From contig SFEV01000040.1 in NCBI GenBank assembly GCA_004557975.1, positions 1 to 28,091 of the forward strand: DNA of 28,091 nucleotides, read 5' to 3'. The position numbers were made by a program, and so were the translations under genes. The notes beneath the pieces were generated by a model, which saw only the letters and a program-made list of their open reading frames with translations, was not told where the DNA came from and did not search any database. Below are positions 15,083-23,938 of the stretch, in pieces. Position 1 is the first letter of the stretch. Each line of letters opens with the position of its first letter. Source of the DNA: Lachnospiraceae bacterium. GTDB lineage: Bacteria; Bacillota; Clostridia; Lachnospirales; Lachnospiraceae.

Positions 15083-18000
15083 TTGCCTGCTGCCAATACA
15101 ACAGCTCATACATTACATACACTTGGAATCGATATTGGATCAACAACCGTCAAAGTGGCCGTACTGAGTCCCGAACAGAAGCTTTTATTCTCAGATTACA
15201 GACGGCATTATGCAAATATCCAGGAAACACTTTCTTCCTTAATTAATGAAGCGACAGAGTCTCTTGGTAATCTCTCTGTGGCCCCTGTCATTACCGGTTC
15301 AGGCGGACTTACACTTGCAAACCATCTGGAGATTCCCTTTGTCCAGGAGGTCATCGCTGTTGCCTCCTCCCTTGAGCACTTTGTACCGCAGACAGATGTG
15401 GCGATTGAGCTTGGAGGCGAGGACGCCAAAATCATATATTTTGAGGGTGGAAATGTGGAGCAGCGCATGAACGGAATCTGTGCCGGAGGTACCGGTTCTT
15501 TCATCGATCAGATGGCTTCTCTTCTCCAGACAGATGCTCCGGGACTGAATGAATATGCCAGAAATTATACCTCACTTTATTCCATCGCCGCACGGTGCGG
15601 AGTCTTTGCAAAGTCGGATATTCAGCCGCTGATCAATGAGGGAGCTACAAAAGAGGATCTCTCAGCTTCCATTTTTCAGGCCGTTGTCAATCAGACGATC
15701 AGCGGCCTCGCATGCGGTAAACCAATCCGCGGACACGTGGCATTTCTCGGCGGTCCGCTTCATTTTCTCTCCGAGCTTCGCGAAGCTTTTATCCGCACTC
15801 TGAAGCTGGACGAGGAACACGCCATCATTCCGGAAAATTCACACCTGTTTGCCGCCATCGGCTCGGCGCTGAATGCAAAAGAATCCTGCACGACCACACT
15901 CGGCGAACTGCAGCAGAAGCTTTCCCACACGATTCATATGGAATTTGAAGTTGCCCGCATGGAGCCGCTGTTTGCCAGCCAGGAGGATTATGACAGCTTT
16001 CTTGCCCGTCAGAGCAGTCACAAGGTAGTAAAAGGTGATCTGTCCACCTACCGCGGCAACTGCTTTCTCGGCATAGATGCAGGTTCCACAACGACAAAGG
16101 CAGCCCTCGTCGGTGAGGACGGTACACTTCTGTATTCTTTTTACAGCAACAACAACGGAAGTCCGCTGCGCACCACAATCTCTGCCGTTCAGGAAATCTA
16201 CGGTCACCTTCCGTCGGAAGCTCACATCGCATGGTCCTGCTCCACCGGTTACGGTGAAGCTCTGATCAAGGCAGCTCTCTTGCTGGATGAAGGTGAGGTG
16301 GAGACCGTATCTCACTATTACGCCGCTTCTTTCTTTGATCCGGAGGTAGACTGTATTCTGGACATCGGCGGCCAGGACATGAAATGCATCAAAATCAAAA
16401 ATCATACCGTAGACAGCGTGCAGCTCAATGAAGCCTGCTCTTCCGGCTGCGGTTCCTTCATCGAGACATTTGCCAAATCCCTGAATTATTCTGTGGAAGA
16501 TTTTGCAAAGGCGGCTCTGTTTGCCGAGCATCCCATTGATCTTGGCACCCGATGCACCGTATTTATGAACTCCAAGGTAAAGCAGGCTCAGAAGGAAGGG
16601 GCCGAGGTATCCGATATCTCCGCCGGTCTTGCCTACTCAGTCATCAAAAATGCGTTGTACAAGGTTATCAAGGTATCCGATGCGTCTGAGCTTGGACGTC
16701 ACATTGTTGTGCAGGGAGGTACGTTCTACAATGACGGCGTGCTGCGCAGCTTTGAACGGATTGCAAACTGTGAAGCGATACGTCCTGATATTGCCGGGAT
16801 CATGGGCGCTTTCGGCGCTGCACTGATCGCCCGGGAACGCTATCAGGAGGGCGCAGAGACGACCATGCTTTCCATCGACCGCATCAATGCTCTTCAGTTT
16901 ACCACCTCCATGGCAAAATGTAAGGGCTGTACAAACCAGTGCCGTCTGACCATCAACCGATTCTCCGGCGGACGTCAGTTCGTCAGCGGCAATCGCTGCG
17001 AGCGCGGTATCGGCAAGGAGCGCAACAAAGAAAATGTGCCGAACCTGTTTGAATTTAAAAATAAACTGCTCTTCTCCTACGAGCCGCTTCCGGAGGACGA
17101 GGCAGAGCGCGGCATTGTGGGAATCCCGCGTGTACTGAATATGTACGAAAATTATCCGTTCTGGTTCCGGTTCTTTACCACACTGAAATACAGGGTGATC
17201 CTCTCACCGCCGAGCACCCGCAAGATTTACGAGCTCGGCATTGAATCGATCCCCAGTGAATCAGAATGTTATCCGGCAAAGCTTGCCCACGGACACGTGG
17301 AATGGCTGATCCGGAAAGGAATCAAATACATCTTTTATCCGTGTATTCCGTACGAGAGGACGGAGTTTGACGATGCACCGAACCATTACAACTGTCCCAT
17401 TGTCACCTCCTATGCGGAAAATATTAAAAATAACGTAGAGGGACTTCGCACAGAACACGTGCGGTTTGAGAATCCTTTCATCGCCTTCACAAACCTCGAC
17501 ACTGTGACAATGCGTCTGAAAGATGCTTTTCCCGACATCCCTGCCGATGAAGTGGCTGCTGCCGCAAAGGCAGGCTGGGAGGAGCTGACTCACACCCGTG
17601 AAGCCATGTACCGAAAGGGCGAGGAGACTCTGAAATATCTGGAAGAGACCGGACGTCACGGCATCGTGCTGGCAGGCAGACCGTACCATATTGACGGAGA
17701 AATCAATCACGGCATTCCGGAGCTGATCAATTCCTATGGCCTTGCAGTTCTGACGGAGGATTCCATCTCTCACCTGAACCCGGTGGAGCGCCCGCTGATG
17801 GTGCTTGACCAGTGGATGTACCACAGCCGTCTGTATGCAGCGGCAAATTACGTCAAAACACGGGAGGATCTTGATCTGATTCAGCTGAATTCCTTTGGAT
17901 GCGGTCTTGACGCTGTCACCACTGATGAGGTCAATGATATCCTCTCCTATTCCGGCAAGATTTATACCTGCCTGAAAATCGATGAGGTCAACAACCTGGG

Positions 18001-19345
18001 CGCCGCTAAAATCCGTATCCGCTCACTGATTTCTGCGATCCGTGTGCGCAAGCAGCACGGTCAGGAAGAGCGAAAAATCGTTCCGGCCAACATCGACCGT
18101 GTAGTATTTACAAAGGAGATGCGGAAGAATTATACAATTCTCTGTCCGCAGATGTCTCCGATCCACTTTAAAATGCTGGAATCGGCGATGAATGCCTCCG
18201 GATACCATATTGAGCTGCTGAAAAATGATAACCGCAAAGCCATTGATGTGGGTCTGAAGTACGTCAACAATGACGCCTGCTACCCGTCCCTGATGGTGGT
18301 CGGTCAGGTCATGGAGGCACTGCTCTCAGGGAAATACGATCTGGATCATACCGCTGTCATCATGACACAGACGGGCGGAGGCTGCCGTGCTTCCAACTAC
18401 GTCGGCTTTATCCGGCGTGCCCTGCAGAAGGCAGGAATCCCGCAGGTACCAGTCGTCTCGCTGAATTTAAGCGGCCTGGAAGCAAACCCCGGCTTCACCA
18501 TCAGTTATCAGCTGGTAAAGCGCTGCATGTTTGCACTGGTCTTCGGTGATATTTTCATGCGCTGCCTCTACCGGATGCGTCCCTACGAACAGGAGCCCGG
18601 CTCTGCCAATGCACTGTTCCATAAGTGGGAGGACCGCTGCTGTGAATTCGTTTCCGGTAAGCCGTCCTACGGACAGTTTAAGAAAATGTGCAGAGAAATC
18701 ATTCATGATTTTGATACGCTTCCGATCACAGACGAGGTGAAGCCGAAAGTAGGTATCGTCGGAGAGATTCTCGTTAAATTCATGCCGGCAGCCAACAATT
18801 TCCTTGTGGAGCTTCTGGAGAAAGAAGGCGCTCAGGCCGTCGTGCCGGATCTCATGGATTTCCTGCTCTACTGCTTCTACAACCAGAACTTCAAGAGCGA
18901 ATATCTCGGTACCAAAAAGCAGTCCGCCATGATCGCAAACTTTGGTATTTTTGTTCTGGAGAAACTGCGTTCCACTGCAGCACAGGAGCTTGAGAAGAGC
19001 GTTCACTTTGATCCGCCCTCGAAGATTGATCATCTTGGAGAAATGGCAAAGGATATCGTCTCCCTCGGCAACCAGACAGGTGAAGGATGGTTCCTGACAG
19101 GCGAGATGCTGGAGCTGATTCATTCCGGCGTCAACAATATCGTATGCACCCAGCCCTTTGCATGTCTTCCGAATCATGTGGTCGGAAAGGGCGTTATCAA
19201 GGAGCTGCGCAGACAGTATCCACTGTCCAATATTGTGGCGATCGACTATGATCCGGGAGCCAGCGAGGTGAACCAGCTGAACAGAATTAAGCTGATGCTT
19301 TCTACAGCGCAGAAAAGGCTGCACGAAAGCGATCAGACGCGATAA
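15083..19345 (+). CDS. Fused tandem 2-hydroxyacyl-CoA dehydratase activase (BcrAD/BadFG type) with DUF2229 and dehydratase-like domains
   Basis: The 1420-residue protein carries two ASKHA ATPase domains (about 14-270 and 328-585). They show phosphate loops GIDIGSTTVK and GIDAGSTTTK, and second loops ELGGEDAK and DIGGQDMK. Each has the two Cys that hold the bridging [4Fe-4S] cluster of HgdC-type activators: Cys133 and Cys172 in the first, Cys452 and Cys491 in the second. A four-Cys patch follows (CKGCTNQC near 613-620, and Cys639). Then comes a DUF2229-like region (about 675-900) and a C-terminal part resembling HgdB dehydratase subunits. Known activases drive ATP-dependent electron transfer to dehydratases; the substrate of this giant form is unknown to me. 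The start is TTG 15083, with AAGGAGG eight bases upstream; a GTG at 15035 opens the same frame without a good site. No dehydratase or CoA-transferase genes are adjacent. Confidence 0.88.
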   Translation: MPAANTTAHTLHTLGIDIGSTTVKVAVLSPEQKLLFSDYRRHYANIQETLSSLINEATESLGNLSVAPVITGSGGLTLANHLEIPFVQEVIAVASSLEHFVPQTDVAIELGGEDAKIIYFEGGNVEQRMNGICAGGTGSFIDQMASLLQTDAPGLNEYARNYTSLYSIAARCGVFAKSDIQPLINEGATKEDLSASIFQAVVNQTISGLACGKPIRGHVAFLGGPLHFLSELREAFIRTLKLDEEHAIIPENSHLFAAIGSALNAKESCTTTLGELQQKLSHTIHMEFEVARMEPLFASQEDYDSFLARQSSHKVVKGDLSTYRGNCFLGIDAGSTTTKAALVGEDGTLLYSFYSNNNGSPLRTTISAVQEIYGHLPSEAHIAWSCSTGYGEALIKAALLLDEGEVETVSHYYAASFFDPEVDCILDIGGQDMKCIKIKNHTVDSVQLNEACSSGCGSFIETFAKSLNYSVEDFAKAALFAEHPIDLGTRCTVFMNSKVKQAQKEGAEVSDISAGLAYSVIKNALYKVIKVSDASELGRHIVVQGGTFYNDGVLRSFERIANCEAIRPDIAGIMGAFGAALIARERYQEGAETTMLSIDRINALQFTTSMAKCKGCTNQCRLTINRFSGGRQFVSGNRCERGIGKERNKENVPNLFEFKNKLLFSYEPLPEDEAERGIVGIPRVLNMYENYPFWFRFFTTLKYRVILSPPSTRKIYELGIESIPSESECYPAKLAHGHVEWLIRKGIKYIFYPCIPYERTEFDDAPNHYNCPIVTSYAENIKNNVEGLRTEHVRFENPFIAFTNLDTVTMRLKDAFPDIPADEVAAAAKAGWEELTHTREAMYRKGEETLKYLEETGRHGIVLAGRPYHIDGEINHGIPELINSYGLAVLTEDSISHLNPVERPLMVLDQWMYHSRLYAAANYVKTREDLDLIQLNSFGCGLDAVTTDEVNDILSYSGKIYTCLKIDEVNNLGAAKIRIRSLISAIRVRKQHGQEERKIVPANIDRVVFTKEMRKNYTILCPQMSPIHFKMLESAMNASGYHIELLKNDNRKAIDVGLKYVNNDACYPSLMVVGQVMEALLSGKYDLDHTAVIMTQTGGGCRASNYVGFIRRALQKAGIPQVPVVSLNLSGLEANPGFTISYQLVKRCMFALVFGDIFMRCLYRMRPYEQEPGSANALFHKWEDRCCEFVSGKPSYGQFKKMCREIIHDFDTLPITDEVKPKVGIVGEILVKFMPAANNFLVELLEKEGAQAVVPDLMDFLLYCFYNQNFKSEYLGTKKQSAMIANFGIFVLEKLRSTAAQELEKSVHFDPPSKIDHLGEMAKDIVSLGNQTGEGWFLTGEMLELIHSGVNNIVCTQPFACLPNHVVGKGVIKELRRQYPLSNIVAIDYDPGASEVNQLNRIKLMLSTAQKRLHESDQTR

Positions 19346-19371
19346 TATCGGCATCCGGATTGTATACCGGA

Positions 19372-19480
19372 AAAACGGCAGCCCGCCGCCAGACGCTGTG
19401 GTGGGCTTTGCAGATGTCCCGGACTTGTGGACCATCACTGCAAAGCTCCCCGCAGACATCTGACGGCGGGCTGCCGTTTT
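19372..19480. terminator. 109-bp palindromic element between convergent genes, candidate bidirectional terminator
   Basis: A perfect 17-bp inverted repeat has arms at 19372-19388 and 19464-19480, core CGGCAGCCCGCCG. It encloses about 75 bp. Inside, CTTTGCAG pairs with CTGCAAAG, and alternatively CAGATGTC (19411-19418) pairs with GACATCTG (19455-19462). Each outer arm ends in T4-T5 on the strand leaving the element. It lies between the activase stop (19345) and the ung stop (19497), so it could stop both transcripts. The size and clean terminal arms also resemble a small transposon-derived element. Confidence 0.6.
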
Positions 19481-19496
19481 CTGAAGCTGAAAAGCT

Positions 19497-20192
19497 TTAT
19501 GGCTCCGGCTTCGTATTATGTATGTTTTCAATCTGCCAGTCGATGGGCTCGATTCCGTTCTGCTCCAGGAATTTGTTGGTTCTGGAGAAGGGACGGCTGC
19601 CAAAGAAGCCGCGGTAAGCGGACAGGGGACTGGGATGCGGAGCTTCCAGAATCAGATGCTTCGGGTTGTTCAGCATGGATTTCTTCAGCTGAGCCGGACG
19701 TCCCCAGAGAATAAAGACGACTGGACGATCCACTTCGTTGAGGATGCGGATGGCAGCATCGGTAAATTCCTCCCAGCCGATTCCCCGGTGCGAATTTGCC
19801 TGATGGGCGCGGACAGTCAGAACTGTATTCAGCAGAAGTACGCCCTGCTTTGCCCACTTCGTCAGATGACCATTGTCAGGGATGTAGCAGCCGCAGTCCT
19901 CATGCAGCTCCCTGTAAATATTTACGAGAGATGGAGGAATCTCCACATCAGGCTTCACAGAAAAGCAGAGACCGTGAGCCTGTCCGTCTCCGTGATACGG
20001 GTCCTGCCCCAGAATCACTGCCTTTACCTCACTAAGCGGCGTAAACGCAAACGCATTGAAAATATCATCCGCAGGCGGATAAATCACATGGGTACGGTAT
20101 TCCTCATTTACTTTTTTGTACAGTTTTGCATAATACGGCTTTGAAAATTCCGGCTTCAGCGGAACAAGCCAGTCATTTGAAATCGGCGGCAT
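19497..20192 (-). CDS. ung: Uracil-DNA glycosylase, family 1
   Basis: Ung removes uracil from DNA to start base-excision repair. The 231-residue protein has the water-activating motif GQDPYHG with Asp64 and His67. It also has the LLLNTVLTVR core and the minor-groove loop HPSPLSAYRGFFGS with His186. Both motifs are complete. GAGGAGGAG precedes the ATG. It is the last gene of a tight minus-strand set and begins 12 bases after the hisF stop, so it is probably translated from a hisH-hisF-ung mRNA. The link with histidine genes is likely just operon sharing. Confidence 0.96.
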   Translation of the reverse strand: MPPISNDWLVPLKPEFSKPYYAKLYKKVNEEYRTHVIYPPADDIFNAFAFTPLSEVKAVILGQDPYHGDGQAHGLCFSVKPDVEIPPSLVNIYRELHEDCGCYIPDNGHLTKWAKQGVLLLNTVLTVRAHQANSHRGIGWEEFTDAAIRILNEVDRPVVFILWGRPAQLKKSMLNNPKHLILEAPHPSPLSAYRGFFGSRPFSRTNKFLEQNGIEPIDWQIENIHNTKPEP

Positions 20193-20204
20193 TTTTCTCC
20201 TCCT

Positions 20205-20972
20205 CTAATCCTGCAGACGCACCGGGACACCTCTGCCCCGCAGATATTTCTTTACCTCACAGATTTCCAGTTCTTTGTAGTGAAACAGAGAAGCTGCCAG
20301 TGCGGCATCTGCTTTCCCATCCGTCAGTGCATCGTAGAAATGCTCCATGGTTCCTGCTCCGCCTGACGCGATGACCGGCATGGATACGTGCTCTGCGATT
20401 GTCCTGGTGAGCTCAATATCGTAACCGGCCTTCGTGCCGTCGCAGTCCATACTGGTCAGCAGAATCTCCCCCGCCCCCAGCCGGTCTGCCTGCATCGCCC
20501 ACTCTACCGCATCGATACCCATGTCGACACGACCGCCGTTCTTATAGATATTCCAGCCTGACCCGTCAGGACGGCGGCGCGCATCAATGGCCACGACGAC
20601 ACACTGTCTGCCGAATTTTTCCGCAGCATCCCGGATCAGCTCCGGATTCATAATTGCCGCAGAGTTGACAGAAATCTTGTCCGCTCCCTCCCTCAGGAGC
20701 ATCCTGAAATCCTCCACAGTGCGGATTCCTCCGCCCACCGTGAACGGAATAAATACTTTCTTTGCGACTTCACGCACCATCTCCACCACCGTATTTCTGG
20801 CGTCGGAGGATGCAGTAATATCAAGAAACACCAGTTCATCCGCGCCTGCCCTGTCATAGGCAGCTGCAATCTCAACCGGATCACCGGCATCCTTCAGATT
20901 GACGAAATTGACACCCTTGACCACACGTCCGTTGTGCACATCCAGGCACGGAATAATCCTTTTTGTAAACAT
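20205..20972 (-). CDS. hisF: Imidazole glycerol phosphate synthase, cyclase subunit
   Basis: HisF uses ammonia from HisH to close the imidazole ring, forming imidazole glycerol phosphate and AICAR. The 255-residue (beta/alpha)8 barrel starts MFTKRIIPCLDV. Catalytic Asp11 (CLDV) and Asp130 (VVVAIDARR) match the Thermotoga enzyme numbering exactly. FTVGGGIRT and VIASGGAGT are the two phosphate-binding loops. The ATG at 20972 has GAGGTG six bases upstream; an in-frame GTG at 20981 is possible but gives three extra residues. It lies 22 bp after hisH. The other his genes are not in this window. Confidence 0.95.
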   Translation of the reverse strand: MFTKRIIPCLDVHNGRVVKGVNFVNLKDAGDPVEIAAAYDRAGADELVFLDITASSDARNTVVEMVREVAKKVFIPFTVGGGIRTVEDFRMLLREGADKISVNSAAIMNPELIRDAAEKFGRQCVVVAIDARRRPDGSGWNIYKNGGRVDMGIDAVEWAMQADRLGAGEILLTSMDCDGTKAGYDIELTRTIAEHVSMPVIASGGAGTMEHFYDALTDGKADAALAASLFHYKELEICEVKKYLRGRGVPVRLQD

Positions 20973-20994
20973 TTCCTCCACCTCATCTCCCGTA

Positions 20995-21600
20995 TTACAG
21001 CGAAATAAAATTTTTCAGAATCGTCAGGCCCACCCCGCTGCTTTTCTCCGGATGGAACTGGCAGGCGAACACATTTCCCTGTTCAACAGATGCATGGATA
21101 TGCGTCGCATACCGGGTCGACGCTGTCACGATTTCCGGATCCTGTGCCTGCAAATAGTAGGAATGTACAAAATATACGTAGGAGCCCTCCGGAATTCCTG
21201 CAAACAGCCTGCCCGGATGATCGTACATCAGTGAATTCCATCCCATGTGCGGGATCTTCAGACCGTCAGCATCAGGAATCCTGAGGATTTTTCCCTTACA
21301 GATACCAAGGCCCTCAACTCCGGGTGATTCCTCGCTGGATTCAAACAGAAGCTGCAGTCCGAGACAGATTCCAAGAAAAGGCCTGCCGCCGGAGGCAACC
21401 TCACGGATAACCTCCACAAGCCCATACCGGTGCAGCTTGTCCATTGCGTCTCCAAACGCACCGACACCCGGCAGTACAACCTTGTCTGCATTCAGGATTT
21501 CTTCACGGTCACGCGTAATCACCGTTCTCTCGCCCAGATAGTCAAAAGCCTTCTCGACACTCTTGAGATTTCCGGCGTCATAGTCAATAATTGCAATCAT
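20995..21600 (-). CDS. hisH: Imidazole glycerol phosphate synthase, glutamine amidotransferase subunit
   Basis: HisH hydrolyses glutamine and passes ammonia to HisF. The 201-residue class I amidotransferase begins MIAIIDYDAGNLKS. Its oxyanion region is LPGVGAFG, the nucleophilic Cys is in FLGICLGLQLLF, and the His-Glu pair is in CQFHPEKSS. All triad residues are present. The ATG at 21600 was chosen because AGGAG lies eight bases upstream; a GTG at 21609 overlaps that site. It lies about 50 bp after the deacetylase gene and directly before hisF. Confidence 0.95.
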   Translation of the reverse strand: MIAIIDYDAGNLKSVEKAFDYLGERTVITRDREEILNADKVVLPGVGAFGDAMDKLHRYGLVEVIREVASGGRPFLGICLGLQLLFESSEESPGVEGLGICKGKILRIPDADGLKIPHMGWNSLMYDHPGRLFAGIPEGSYVYFVHSYYLQAQDPEIVTASTRYATHIHASVEQGNVFACQFHPEKSSGVGLTILKNFISL

Positions 21601-21650
21601 TTCTGTCACTCCTCATTTTTGTTATTCAGGTCAGACGGATACACACACAG

Positions 21651-22988
21651 TTAAAACCCGCGGTACGTCGTACCACTTTTCAGCGTTGTCTTTCCCTTAT
21701 ATTTTGCAAGCTGGCTGACTGTCACCAGCTGATATCCGCGCTTCTTCAGCGCAGGTATGATAGTCTCTGCTGCAACAACCGTTGAATAATGGATATCGTG
21801 CATCAGAATAATATCTCCGTTCCTGACGCTGTCCAGAACAGCATTGACTGTATGCTGCGAATTTCCTGTATTTGCCCAGTCTCTCGTATCGACAGACCAG
21901 TAAATGGACGGCATGCCCAGAGAAGACAGTACCGATGCATTCGACGATCCGTCTCCGTACGGAAGCCGGAATACTGTCGGTGATTTTCCGGCTGCACTGC
22001 GAATCTGTTCATTCGTCCTGGATACCTGCGACTGTCTCTCCGCAGCGGACAGCGTCGTAAATGCAGGATGGGACCAGGAATGGTTCCCCAGTTCACAGCC
22101 CATATCCGCCATGCGCTTTACCGTATCTTTATACGATGCCACGCTTGATCCTACCATAAAAAAGGTAGCCTTCGCATCATTTTTTTCCAGACAGTCCAGC
22201 AGACGTCCCGTGTATTTTCCAGGTCCGTCATCAAAGGTCAGCGCCACCATGGGCCTGGACGGATCTACCTCCTGCTTCACCTCAACACTCGGATCATAGA
22301 CACCATTCTTTTTGAAATAGTATCCCTTGCCGTCAATAAACTGCTTACCGGTCACTCTCGCACCATCTGAATCCAGATAATATTTTTTATCTCCCAGAGT
22401 CAGCCATCCTGACTTTTTCATCCTGCCGGAAGCGTCCACGTAATAATACTTTTTCCCACGCCTGATCCAGGATGAAGTCTTCATGCTGCCATTACTCTTC
22501 CGGAAATAATAACGGCTCTTTCCAATGGTGACCCAGCCTGTCTTCTGCACTCCATCCATTTTCCCGAAATAGTATTTTTCTCCGTCGATCGTCTGAAGTC
22601 CTTTGACGACAGCGCCGTCTGCGCCGCAGTAATACGTCTTCTTTCCCCTGTGAAGCCATCCGGTATGCAAAGCTCCGTCACTGTCCATATAATACAGCCT
22701 GTTCCGATAGGAAACCCAGCCTGAAACACGCCTTCCACGGCTGTCCATGTAACAAATCACATTCTCCACACAGATCCACCGATTCTTTACGTATGTCCCG
22801 TCTGTCTTCTGAAAACGCAGTGATGACTTTCCAGTAACCCATTGTCCCTCCGGACTCTCTGCCTGAGTAACATTTTTCAGTGCATATTTCTTTGCCTTGA
22901 CCGTCTTTGCCTGAACAGGCACAGCAAACAGAACAGCCAGCACTGCCAGCAAAACAAGACTGCCCCACATTCTCTGTGTATTTTTCAT
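21651..22988 (-). CDS. Secreted polysaccharide deacetylase with cell-wall-binding repeats
   Basis: The 445-residue protein starts with a signal peptide (hydrophobic LVLLAVLAVLFAVPVQA, cleavage after about residue 27). About nine choline-binding-type repeats follow (about 45-235; units such as GKKYYYVDASGRMKKSGW), which attach proteins to the wall. Then comes a NodB/CE4 domain (about 245-430). Catalytic elements are complete: TFDDGP (Asp253/254), NHSWSH (His303, His307), RLPYG, and the C-terminal ILMHDIH (His397). It probably removes acetyl groups from peptidoglycan or another wall glycan. The ATG at 22988 follows a purine-rich GGGAGGGAGCAGG; a longer frame to 23039 lacks sense as a signal peptide. 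Repeat copy B lies upstream between it and the phosphoribosyltransferase-like gene. Confidence 0.93.
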   Translation of the reverse strand: MKNTQRMWGSLVLLAVLAVLFAVPVQAKTVKAKKYALKNVTQAESPEGQWVTGKSSLRFQKTDGTYVKNRWICVENVICYMDSRGRRVSGWVSYRNRLYYMDSDGALHTGWLHRGKKTYYCGADGAVVKGLQTIDGEKYYFGKMDGVQKTGWVTIGKSRYYFRKSNGSMKTSSWIRRGKKYYYVDASGRMKKSGWLTLGDKKYYLDSDGARVTGKQFIDGKGYYFKKNGVYDPSVEVKQEVDPSRPMVALTFDDGPGKYTGRLLDCLEKNDAKATFFMVGSSVASYKDTVKRMADMGCELGNHSWSHPAFTTLSAAERQSQVSRTNEQIRSAAGKSPTVFRLPYGDGSSNASVLSSLGMPSIYWSVDTRDWANTGNSQHTVNAVLDSVRNGDIILMHDIHYSTVVAAETIIPALKKRGYQLVTVSQLAKYKGKTTLKSGTTYRGF

Positions 22989-23149
22989 ATCTACCTGCTC
23001 CCTCCCCCGTATACCAACAGGACGGGGCCGTCCCTCCATGACTGACAGCTCCGTCCCACTTTTTTCATTACATAGTTTTTTGCTTTCCCCGCGATTTTCG
23101 TGTTCTCTTAGCTGTATTCAGCGTTCTGCTCTCCGCAGAAGCCTCCGTC

Positions 23150-23252
23150 GTTACTGTTCACGTGCCACTGTTCCGCGAGGTGTTTTCGCGCAGAATGCGC
23201 GGAAATCCCGAGGGTATCACGCGCGAAACTGCATGAAATGCAGTTTCTGTGC
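23150..23252 (+). repeat. 103-bp structured dispersed repeat, copy B
   Basis: This copy is 98/103 identical to copy A (786-888). The first hairpin (23183-23205) is TTTTCGCGCA / TGCGCGGAAA with loop GAA and one G-T pair. The second (23225-23247) is GAAACTGCAT / ATGCAGTTTC with loop GAA and is perfect. A competing stem CGCGA / TCGCG overlaps the first. On the minus strand its first 36 bases are the last 11 codons and stop of the neighbouring phosphoribosyltransferase-like gene. The flanks differ wholly from those of copy A. Confidence 0.88.
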
Positions 23253-23816
23253 TTCATACGTCCTGTAATCCTCAATATCCTCGCCGCCGAAAATGTAGTT
23301 GATCTCCATGCCGTCTACCACTTTGCTGGCACTGAAAATAGCGGACACACCTTCCAGGATACCTCCATAATACTGTACACACTCCATTGCACGTGCAATC
23401 GTACGTCCTGTAGTAGCCGATGCGAGAAGAAGCAGGCAGTGCTTGCCATTGATCATCATCTGCATATTGTCACGGAAAATCAGCTGTCCGCCTGGATTCA
23501 TCTCCGGCGTAACAATGTACATCGTCTGGTGCTGATTCAGCGACATAATACCGGATGCTGTCAGCTCGTCTGCAAGATATGCTCCGATAACTTCGCAGCC
23601 ATCCATACAGATGATGGTATCAATGTATGTACTGGTCGAGTATTTTCTTGCCAGAACAGAAGCTGCCGCTGCCGCCTCACTTTTTCTGGATTTCATGATA
23701 GTCATATCAACGTAGTAATTAATATGAGAATGATTGGTTGCAAAATGGCCTGGTATTACACGAATAATAGCATTCTGATTAATACTTGAGTGAATCTTCG
23801 TTGCTCTGTTTTCCAT
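23217..23816 (-). CDS. Phosphoribosyltransferase-like protein (OPRT-related) with repeat-encoded C-terminus
   Basis: The 199-residue protein has a type I phosphoribosyltransferase fold. The hydrophobic strand and loop HCLLLLASATTGRTIARAM (about 124-142) sit where the PRPP loop lies, and IDTIICMDGCEVIGAYLADEL is upstream. The loop lacks the two acidic residues of the usual DD-x-x-TTG motif, having Ala-Ser-Ala-Thr instead. Homologues I recall from Lachnospiraceae continue past the DYRTYE segment into a CPxC-containing tail; here that is replaced by AQKLHFMQFRA, encoded exactly by repeat copy B. The protein is therefore probably truncated at its C-terminus. AGGAGGT precedes the ATG, and a good promoter lies upstream. 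True substrate is unknown; it may act as an orotate PRTase or only as a PRPP-binding regulator. Confidence 0.75.
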   Translation of the reverse strand: MENRATKIHSSINQNAIIRVIPGHFATNHSHINYYVDMTIMKSRKSEAAAAASVLARKYSTSTYIDTIICMDGCEVIGAYLADELTASGIMSLNQHQTMYIVTPEMNPGGQLIFRDNMQMMINGKHCLLLLASATTGRTIARAMECVQYYGGILEGVSAIFSASKVVDGMEINYIFGGEDIEDYRTYEAQKLHFMQFRA

Positions 23817-23884
23817 AGAAATACCTCCTGAATGTGATTCAGCAGCCGATGATTTCCGATCCGGTTACTGTAAAGTGTAGCTTT

Positions 23885-23913
23885 ATCATACACAATATCC
23901 AGACGTATTTCAA
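23885..23913 (-). promoter_or_regulatory. Promoter for the phosphoribosyltransferase-like gene
   Basis: On the minus strand TTGAAA (23913-23908), a 17-bp spacer and TATGAT (23890-23885) lie about 70 bases before the ATG, a good sigma-A match. Confidence 0.7.
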
Positions 23914-23938
23914 GCAATTTTTGGAAGTTTTGCACAAA

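Noticed and set aside
18467..19603. 378-codon minus-strand frame opposite the activase 3' end
   Set aside because: It is an antisense shadow that crosses the palindromic element and overlaps ung. It shows no domain or ribosome binding site.
23063..23140. Lys/Arg-rich reading frame (TAKRTRKSRGKQK) just beyond repeat copy B on the minus strand
   Set aside because: It could be the displaced end of a gene, but stops in the repeat separate it from any start, and I see no similarity to the expected phosphoribosyltransferase tail.
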